This document shows, piece by piece, positions 9,001 through 11,215 of a stretch of DNA of 11,215 bases. Each line of letters begins with the position of its first letter. Position 1 is the stretch's first letter. Source of the DNA: Helicobacter_J cappadocius (GTDB taxonomy: Bacteria > Campylobacterota > Campylobacteria > Campylobacterales > Helicobacteraceae); assembly GCF_030686155.1 (NCBI RefSeq), contig NZ_JAUPEV010000019.1, positions 1 to 11,215 on the forward strand. The letters are read 5' to 3'. A program made the translations under genes and the position numbers. The notes beneath the pieces are model-generated. The model searched no databases and was not told the origin of the DNA. It saw only the letters and a program-made list of their open reading frames with translations.

Positions 9001-10716
9001 AATTCAGATCAAGATCCAATGATAACAGTTAATAGTGTAACTACATCTACTAATAGAGTGAATTATTTGCAGTTCTATCCACAAGGAGGAGGCAGTGTTT
9101 CTGCTCCTATTCTTGTAGCCAATGTAGCTGGAACTATCAGCACTTCTTATTTCAAAGGAGCGTATTCTAAAGCAGGGCTTAGGATTTATACTCCTGAAGT
9201 GATTGGGAAAAATGTGACAGACAAAGGGATGCAAGCAGGAGGACTTAGTGCATCCCCTGATACATATCACACCGAATTCTACCTCAATTCTCTTGTTTCT
9301 TCAGTGAATACTGCTGTGGTTGCTCCAATGCAGCAGAGTTTAAGCAGTGCTTATAGAAACTTCAGGGTTGAGACCAATAACCTGCATTTAAGAATGGGAG
9401 AGTTAAGAGGCATAGGAGCAACACAGGGTGCTTGGGCTAGGATTATGAATGGAATGGGAAGTGATGATAGCAACAGAGATATCTACACTACCATCCAAGC
9501 TGGATATGATTATAAATTTGATGTCTTAGGTGGAGTGAATTATGTAGGGGTTGTAGCAGATACTTCTATTATCAACTCTGAAGGAAGTGATTACAAAGGA
9601 TTGGGTAATACCTTGGGCTTAGGGATTTATAATACTTATTTGATGGACAATGGTCTTTATGTAGATGCCATCACTAAATATCTGTATATGCACAATAAAA
9701 TCAATAGTGCTGTAACTTCTGAACAAATACTAGGCAATTCTGCTTTCTTGCTAGGAGGAGAAGTGGGTTATCGTTATAAACTCGATAATGTATTGCCTTA
9801 TTTAAAAATAGCTAAAAACATTTATACTCAAGGTTTTTATATAGAACCTCAAGTAGAGCTTATCTATGGTTATATTGCAGGGAATAATTTCAATACTTCT
9901 TTGAACTCTGTATCTGAAGCTTCTACTATCTCTGCTACCTTAGATGGCAATAATGCTCTTATCTCTAGGGTTGGAGCAGTCATAGGCAAGGAAATAAGAA
10001 CTTCTAGTTTTTATGGAGATATTAGACTGGGTATTTCTTATGTAAATGAACTCAATACTGGAGGAAGCACTTCTTTGGTTGATACAATGAATCCTCAAGC
10101 TATCACTTCTCAAACTCCTAGCAACAACAAACTTGCCCTCTCTTTAGGCACGAATGTAAAAATCAATGAAGATTGGAGAGTGTATGCAGATATAGGCAGA
10201 ACTTTCTTTGGTATCTATAATATTGATTACAATATCAATCTGGGTGGAAGATGGAACTTTGGCAAAAAGACTTCTAGCTTAGAGCGCAACATCAAAGCTC
10301 AAAAACAAGCAGAAGCAAAAAAACTCAAAGAAGAAGAAAAAATAAGAGCAAAACAACAAGCACAACAAGCTAAAGTCTCTAAAGCACAACCCATCAAAGC
10401 AGCAAAAATACTCTCTATCTCTGAGGCAAAGACTAAATGTCAAGGTTGTGCTCCAGAGTCTGGGTATTATCTAAGGATAGTTACCATCTCTTCTACTAAT
10501 GCAAACTTAGAAAAACAACTCAAAGGACATTCTTTTAGAGTTTATAGTTTTAAAGACAGCAAGAATAGGACACTTCATAGCTATCTAGCAGGACCTTATC
10601 AAACTCAAAGCGATATTGATAAAGCCAAAACAGCTATTGATAAAATCGCTCAATGGGCAAACAATAACAAAAAGATACAATCTGAAGTCTATGAAGTGAA
10701 AAATAATAGGAATTGA
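1..10716 (+). CDS. Giant type Va autotransporter adhesin-like protein with post-barrel SPOR-like tail (5' partial)
   Basis: The frame is open from base 1 to the TGA at 10714-10716, giving 3,571 residues in the window. The true start and signal peptide lie upstream; the TTG at 136 is an internal Leu codon, since the frame reads straight through 1-135 as passenger sequence. Order of parts: solenoid repeats with IGNI motifs (residues 107-274), large diverged modules (about 300-2880), pertactin-like passenger end (about 2936-3070), helical linker (about 3095-3140), beta-barrel (3143-3420, ending GGRWNF), then a 151-residue extension with a charged helix, CQGC and a SPOR-like domain. In this family the barrel inserts in the outer membrane through Bam and the passenger is exported to the surface. 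The passenger here is cysteine-free and low in Arg, as is usual for such proteins. Its function (adhesion, colonisation, toxin) cannot be read from the sequence. The size and linker/barrel style recall the large VacA-like autotransporters of Helicobacter, but I see no clear VacA toxin domain. No frameshift is seen. Confidence 0.95.
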   Translation, partial: FNFKNNAKFEGKIYNNIGVTKNSTGKVTSQEGSVAINLSNTTLDNLDYSQKDFTGVTPTFTATNNSTLGFKNDFKDAANFVIKDSTLKDVKNSNGGDMHFDAHNANIGNITITNPTSGGAGGKVSGTFDSSNIGNITSISNFSNTIKITNSQGKENLKIGNISYGDGTKTPKEGAALDINLDKNATVGNIDVGKAALNATFNGASVGDIKNTNSDTANPSSITFTNTKGQSIGKIGDSTHKFTGSINGTFDFTPVTTTDSSGKTITKSLQIGDITSSSTAKNDISFVFGGKDASGNTIGKPTTPIKISGGSSDSSYTFANLGNLSTDSSKKQDLSTVSGITFGSDAKVGSLNLVGTSVSLAKGEQLDKQTISKLLGNTSAASDLKSANLVFGNAKLVQKPDGSTEIVKNTDDKGNTVFATLTQEGKTHTKGDGYVKGKSSDADIQAPTDSGDFTLKADFLYTPGTFDASKGESAWTGSIKGDPTKVDVSLNNAGTISTTQLGSTSVADLSVALSGTTLTGVLGGDVNVPVLDDKGQPKKDSSGKAETTKKAQDVTLSIDASSSNSKGLSIIGDGKHDLTLDFSGNNSKDKFTGAILGGSADSSLTIKNLDGININSTAGGSIVDGLKAAGITGINNPSAAKNPDGSSISLTDDQKKDIATSTEFKLSGSSITGNIKDTNYSYNLGFSSTPSKDDDGKTIPPASYNGTSINFSGNTNNQTLSFEGKDAINPTNHQALNITLGTGDTSLNFKDTGATIAALHTDNAGANSSLISDGTSIVGDWTKGSADVSFDSNSKFYGVIGGSSDKPIKVNLGENSLYSSSDPVIQAAYQGKLKGTSSDGTSTYATPVVDLSSTGEKELNFKNPGETLEIKGLSETNGLDSGNLIANNMSLVGNLYSKLDSTTKASDVKATLSFDSSTANGHKPTSFTTDHIGVLANGSSVSFSGEGSLKPLTPYDEKTHKGGVTTISLGGSSTGNTNFNLDNTGANVVFSQVSGQKDVKGNFDIRGTNITLDNGLSAWEGSRVNLIFANATSSTKDTLLKTKDGSLLTSKTNAAGVNKPNTDYVDSSTLTIKSGTVSLKGKENNITFIGDASVIATPMVTKPMELGGDAKANINLINMGTTLSSTIEGIIKAQGSSAEAVATQMVSNITDASTKNSMKTSLISKFKNTSMADILLASNNSGSKGTVKYYYNLAGTTLGQVSIGAPKSTDGLNQTQVYINASFDQRDLKDRDNDAQRYYSDNKTIGNTQLEIAKSALNGNLTLDGNVHANFHFYGENSLNSNAKISGGASDSIFTFRDMTLNFGAGSGFSNYAMNGKVVLNGVNASGTFNPTGNVSFVSLGENNKEINALVFKDYGQQTPSNFNNNLQTNGDLYGVNANLNDVLKIKDTHFKGSIDSNKAFTFVFAGSNSSGFAQTDSKEATKLGSNAKNVTLDLIDVGTVQMSNINAGASDSNNVVNLYGQSALSTTSKDGKTTLEVKGGDSLTINATIDKNNAKLWGADDKGSLNFDIEGTSAVNSVYNLTFNGGIPYPNTTTSFYTGNIGLLNSNSVINFIDAGTLKDTQFENTKASVNISRTTITGDIYFNSGLIDFTNNNKAFSGNVVYKDASNNVKDLIFDFSNNNQADKIENKNASDHNYYLAGGSGSKFTFVNLTDNHSSAASSPIQWQASNTQDGIFNTLGFNGVHFRAADASRDKKILLGNSVAQSLDDNTTFAFAGTSISGDINTKYNLDLSFYNLADGSQSITSSFDKNTKVPLNKSFYSGSSISTKGTLNLTLYGAGALGNTPVTLHSDKVLNVNASSDNGEIGSIITSNVAAGSGLWINHLGFSGDFLSQKDTSGNGGIVGVTFENQEVQDGFILGSKDNRLIVNLSNTTLNEGKKQVVIIGSGNSKLNFSNSAPVYIHSTSDAFKETDTWDKNYKGTFFADGSSIISRGTSIIGNIYTNNKTDSDYEKSNGASKTRGTYYDLAFSSIATSNTPASFYAGSYIGVGANNSNTTSVLDGYSKIAFDGRGSLKSISKDKDGNEVYTDVKNIASSTTGADLKASDVNLTIAVHDTPTSTEGSMVSSINISNTGGVLQINEIAPSSLANRLDLQNFYSLSLRGVSLYGDSFTGGLFSFNSKFKNPNESQKFQMTFSNGDGLETIIKDSDKKTISLNDSKLGKDYIESSSYGIKSFKSTQGNNYLAPKLTFIGSASHNFFSSKANSATAFFTNYQPTKDTSNNNYAQINFINADNTYSPMSLDAFNTTVTVDNTNSNNEAINNNDTQNTGIINLIGTTLGSNDLSKTAFILNANFDQRGDDTYFVKDAAYVSADNPDGFLTTDGFGALSSSILKVRKAKLDGDFKLGDKVEAHFSFLGNDAFTSKASISGGTSNSTLDLNGTSNLSYTKINAFGGTSTIVNTTFDGDIKDNADTAGSSTSVMNAYFNSKDTNITSDQAKTFIKNYNDSVKDTMALDLSTEHTFNANVGKTAGVLQLSFIGATSTGSNFKISNDDNIKNIYSFVDYGKIDLSTIATDGKNVKGTIKWIGNSYQVGKVENAVNANVDMSVTGDDIKNNEYIANGGVQDITFDFGGSANKPDGSKKEIGVIKDATDTTEGGKTTKGGATSDSTYTVANLTDGSNALSTDSGGIINTINHTLNNTTDASKNPFQNTVGTIGISGTNIQGDLNQDKNFKGTDGSDSTFNGTIQATFDSTEKNPSHINGNIKGDATKDITFIGENSSDFKDGKVISGGDKDSKYSFQDAGSINTSTLNNILSGGSNTNGSGYQSTAGTFNFDGSTTIAGDIKDAANTTNAKDQTINIGKNKDKSPNGVVYQGEISTTSKVDAIFGVGSSVNIKNENENSVYDFSKFSGSSTAAIADIDLGDKQAKITGFNGNTSLIGSINDQNSGNTYTFSGGNGKTAGHWILTKDSSVNKLVVQNDFAPTSAILEASSANNPFAVIDLTGRDANTSNAMLSGANHIAGASIVAATPSANNNGGYLNLTVNSLDANNAIFRLGVNLSNSDQDPMITVNSVTTSTNRVNYLQFYPQGGGSVSAPILVANVAGTISTSYFKGAYSKAGLRIYTPEVIGKNVTDKGMQAGGLSASPDTYHTEFYLNSLVSSVNTAVVAPMQQSLSSAYRNFRVETNNLHLRMGELRGIGATQGAWARIMNGMGSDDSNRDIYTTIQAGYDYKFDVLGGVNYVGVVADTSIINSEGSDYKGLGNTLGLGIYNTYLMDNGLYVDAITKYLYMHNKINSAVTSEQILGNSAFLLGGEVGYRYKLDNVLPYLKIAKNIYTQGFYIEPQVELIYGYIAGNNFNTSLNSVSEASTISATLDGNNALISRVGAVIGKEIRTSSFYGDIRLGISYVNELNTGGSTSLVDTMNPQAITSQTPSNNKLALSLGTNVKINEDWRVYADIGRTFFGIYNIDYNINLGGRWNFGKKTSSLERNIKAQKQAEAKKLKEEEKIRAKQQAQQAKVSKAQPIKAAKILSISEAKTKCQGCAPESGYYLRIVTISSTNANLEKQLKGHSFRVYSFKDSKNRTLHSYLAGPYQTQSDIDKAKTAIDKIAQWANNNKKIQSEVYEVKNNRN
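319..822 (+). repeat. Tandem solenoid repeats of about 26 residues with an IGNI motif
   Basis: Seven copies of an [IV]-G-[NDK]-I tetrapeptide begin at residues 107, 133, 159, 187, 206, 232 and 271. The spacings are 26, 26, 28, 19, 26 and 39 residues. Flanking residues are partly shared, for example TFDSSNIGNI and TFNGASVGDI. A rung of 19-28 residues is what a right-handed beta-helix uses, so each copy probably forms one coil with the Ile/Val residues stacked in the core. The repeats are diverged at DNA level, so this is an old array. More copies may lie upstream of the window. Confidence 0.75.
2665..3900 (+). repeat. Copy A of a long diverged segmental duplication inside the passenger
   Basis: Residues 889-1300 align in order with residues 1933-2380. 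Shared landmarks in this copy are SLVGNLY (890), GEGSLKP (945), NTGANVVF (983), DYVDSS (1063), TFIGDAS (1087), INLINMGTT (1114), NLAGTTLG (1192), INASFDQR (1219) and ISGGASDS (1285). The best-matched part is the last 50 residues, with L-x-G...V-x-A-x-F-x-F-x-G leading to ISGG. The order is conserved over more than 400 residues, so the match is unlikely to come from shared composition alone, although identity between landmarks is low. Confidence 0.65.
5797..7140 (+). repeat. Copy B of the long diverged segmental duplication inside the passenger
   Basis: Residues 1933-2380 are collinear with residues 889-1300, offset by 1,046 to 1,113 residues. Landmarks here are SIIGNIY (1936), GRGSLKS (2010), NTGGVLQI (2072), DYIESS (2163), TFIGSAS (2189), INFINADNT (2227), NLIGTTLG (2272), LNANFDQR (2290) and ISGGTSNS (2367). 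Insertions and deletions of up to about 40 residues separate the two copies. This copy carries an RGD tripeptide (2297-2299) at a point where copy A reads RDL. Confidence 0.65.
8806..9210 (+). other. Pertactin-like passenger C-terminal (autochaperone-type) region
   Basis: Residues about 2936-3070 are less repetitive and more hydrophobic than the rest of the passenger. They follow the layout seen at the end of classical passengers: a run reading GGYLNLTVNSL, then IFRLGVNLS, an S-D-Q-D-P-M-I-T-V stretch, and a late strand reading ILVANV. In the family this segment caps the beta-helix and helps the passenger fold once outside the cell. The assignment rests on position and pattern, not on a specific conserved residue. 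Confidence 0.6.
9301..10260 (+). other. Autotransporter linker helix and beta-barrel translocator domain
   Basis: Residues about 3101-3140 form the amphipathic helix that threads the barrel, ending LHLRMGELRG. The barrel starts at GAWARIMNG (3143) and runs about 278 residues, the usual size for a 12-stranded type Va barrel. It shows alternating strands such as YVGVVADTSI, LYVDAITKYLYMH and the conserved-looking FYIEPQVELIYGYI. It closes with INLGGRWNF, a good beta-signal with Gly-x-x-Trp-x-Phe spacing and a terminal Phe at residue 3420. In most family members this Phe is the C-terminus; here it is not. Confidence 0.92.
10261..10440 (+). other. Charged helical linker after the barrel, ending in CQGC
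   Basis: Residues 3421-3480 are dominated by Lys, Gln, Ala and Glu (for example AQKQAEAKKLKEEEK) and should form a long straight helix or short coiled coil in the periplasm. The segment resembles the linkers that join membrane parts to peptidoglycan-binding domains in TolA/FtsN-like proteins; this is an analogy from composition only. It ends at Cys 3480, with Cys 3483 three residues later. Confidence 0.75.
10441..10713 (+). other. SPOR-like (peptidoglycan-binding) C-terminal domain
   Basis: Residues about 3488-3566 show the SPOR layout. They begin GYYLRIVTIS (first beta strand, like the family's YxVQxGSF), then ANLEKQLKG (first helix), FRVYSF (strand), then TLHSYLAGPYQT, matching the family's YRVxVGPF core. 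A helix from SDIDKAKTAIDKI and a last strand SEVYEV follow. SPOR domains bind glycan strands stripped of stem peptides and concentrate at division sites. The Gly-Pro-aromatic core (GPY, 3531-3533) is the strongest evidence. There is no canonical Gly-Ser-Phe in strand one, so the call is good but not certain. Confidence 0.7.
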
Positions 10717-10790
10717 TAAAAACAAAGGAGAAGATATAAGTAATATGAGTTATCAATAAAAATACCGCTATAGCAAATAGAGTATCGCAA

Positions 10791-10815
10791 ATACAAGTTT
10801 TTAGTTTGCTTGTAT
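10791..10815. repeat. Weak inverted repeat downstream of the autotransporter gene
   Basis: ATACAAG (10791-10797) pairs with CTTGTAT (10809-10815) around an 11-base T-rich loop. It lies 75 bases after the stop codon and just before the stronger palindrome at 10824, so it may be part of the 3' end structure of the transcript. Confidence 0.3.
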
Positions 10816-10823
10816 ATACCATA

Positions 10824-10846
10824 GGGATTTGATTGAATCAAATCCC
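10824..10846. terminator. Candidate transcription terminator or 3' hairpin
   Basis: GGGATTTGATT and AATCAAATCCC form a perfect 11-base inverted repeat around a single G. As RNA it would fold as a 9-bp stem with a TTGAA loop. It lies 107 bases after the TGA of the autotransporter and is the strongest hairpin near that end. No T run follows on either strand, so it is not a textbook intrinsic terminator. It may instead protect the 3' end or act bidirectionally. Confidence 0.4.
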
Positions 10847-10926
10847 ATAAACCCATAAAAACAAATTTGATTGTTGTGTTTTATATTTACATCAGCTGAT
10901 ATTGCTTTTTAAGGCAGATGGTTTGA

Positions 10927-10934
10927 TATAAAAT
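10927..10934 (+). promoter_or_regulatory. Promoter-like -10 element (TATAAAAT)
   Basis: TATAAAAT resembles the TATAAT-type -10 box of the housekeeping sigma factor. A TTGCTT at 10902-10907 could serve as a poor -35 with an over-long 19-base spacer; Helicobacter housekeeping promoters often lack a conserved -35. A transcript from here would start near 10941, run through a GGTAG/CTACC hairpin (10956-10972) and then reach AAAGGA (10975-10980). AT-rich DNA gives such boxes by chance often. Confidence 0.3.
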
Positions 10935-11073
10935 GCAAGTACATAGCGTTCAGAAGGTAGCAAACAACTACCACAAAGGACAGATGAATCTAAAAGGTTT
11001 GGAGGTAATAAGAGCAGGTATTTACTCTATTTTTGACATTCCGTTATACCCACATCGTTATTTTTTTTCATAG
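10933..11073 (+). CDS. Possible 46-residue small ORF, doubtful
   Basis: An ATG at 10933 opens a 46-codon frame ending at TAG 11071-11073. An internal in-frame ATG at 10984 has AAAGGA only three bases upstream, giving a 29-residue alternative that ends PHRYFFS. The upstream ATG has no ribosome site and overlaps the promoter-like box. I do not recognise the product. It has no obvious signal peptide or domain. After the TAG the same frame stays open for 22 more codons, which could mean a decayed gene or chance. Confidence 0.15.
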   Translation: MQVHSVQKVANNYHKGQMNLKGLEVIRAGIYSIFDIPLYPHRYFFS

Positions 11074-11085
11074 GACAAGGGGAGG

Positions 11086-11184
11086 AATGATTGTCATCAC
11101 ATAGAAATCAATCCAATGATTTTAGAGAGGATTAGAGGATAAGGTTTGTATTGTGATGACACGATTTTACAGATGAAAATCATT
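11086..11184. repeat. Nested inverted repeats near the right edge
   Basis: TGTCATCACA (11092-11101) pairs perfectly with TGTGATGACA (11152-11161) across 50 bases. A second, overlapping pair is AATGATTGTCATC (11086-11098) with GATGAAAATCATT (11172-11184), matching at 12 of 13 positions. A smaller hairpin, GATTTT/AAAATC (11163-11181, 7-base loop), lies inside the right arm. The space between the arms holds a purine-rich run. This could be a folded leader RNA, operator sites for a dimeric regulator, or a small dispersed repeat. Confidence 0.5.
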
Positions 11185-11215
11185 CAAACATTCTACATTA
11201 TCTCAATATTATCAA

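Larger units (their letters stand above)
10717..11215. other. Intergenic region without a convincing gene
   Basis: No ORF longer than 46 codons lies wholly within this 499-base stretch on either strand, and no tRNA or rRNA pattern was recognised. It holds a strong palindrome (10824-10846), an exact 10-base palindrome ATCAGCTGAT (10891-10900), a promoter-like element (10927-10934), a T8 run (11061-11068) and nested inverted repeats (11086-11184). The next gene must lie beyond the right edge. Confidence 0.7.

Noticed and set aside
1..10716. Phase-variable homopolymer tract in the autotransporter
   Set aside because: The longest runs I saw in the gene are A7 (for example near 5083 and 6447). 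No long poly-G, poly-C or dinucleotide tract is present in the visible part.
10634..10822. 62-residue minus-strand ORF with hydrophobic stretches
   Set aside because: It overlaps the 3' end of the autotransporter antisense, has no ribosome site before its ATG, and its hydrophobicity follows from reading AT-rich DNA backwards.
10892..10907. Sigma-54 promoter around TTGCTT
   Set aside because: The GG expected at the -24 position is absent at the required spacing from the GC.
11077..11106. Micro-ORF after AAGGGGAGGA (ATG at 11087)
   Set aside because: It would code for five residues only, and the ribosome-like sequence nearly touches the ATG, too close for normal initiation.

Overview
The window is almost entirely one gene. 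A single reading frame is open from the first base to a TGA at 10714-10716, giving at least 3,571 residues with no internal stop. The 5' end of the gene lies outside the window. The product is a giant type Va (classical) autotransporter: a long cysteine-free passenger rich in Ser, Thr, Asn, Gly, Asp and Lys, a pertactin-like passenger end, an alpha-helical linker, and a beta-barrel translocator ending at an aromatic beta-signal (Phe at residue 3420). Residue numbers here count codons from base 1. AT-rich DNA, Lys/Asn-rich low-Arg composition, and the linker/barrel signature (NNLHLRMGELRG followed by GAWARIMNG) point to a Helicobacter-like member of the Campylobacterota. That assignment is inference from pattern recognition, not a database match.

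Layout. Bases 1-318: partial passenger, entering the window in mid-repeat. Bases 319-822: short-period solenoid repeats carrying an IGNI-type tetrapeptide, mostly 26 residues apart. Bases about 900-8650: larger, diverged modules built from two recurring motifs, an ISGG-SDS-YTF box and a GT-I-GDI box. Two of the stretches (2665-3900 and 5797-7140) appear to be copies of one long segment. Bases 8806-9210: pertactin-like end of the passenger. Bases 9301-10260: linker helix and beta-barrel.

The most unusual part is what follows the barrel. Instead of stopping at the terminal Phe, the protein continues for 151 residues (10261-10713). This tail consists of a charged Lys/Gln/Ala/Glu helix, a CQGC pair holding the only two cysteines I find in the protein, and a C-terminal region that reads like a SPOR (peptidoglycan-binding) domain. 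Barrel topology places this tail in the periplasm. The protein may therefore be anchored to the cell wall from below while displaying its passenger outside. This is the best candidate in the window for an undescribed arrangement.

The last 499 bases (10717-11215) hold no convincing gene. They contain a strong 11-bp palindrome (possible terminator), a promoter-like TATAAAAT with a small hairpin, a Shine-Dalgarno-like sequence and a weak 46-codon ORF downstream, a run of eight Ts, and a nested inverted-repeat structure near the right edge. This could be a regulatory region, a small-RNA locus or a dispersed intergenic repeat.
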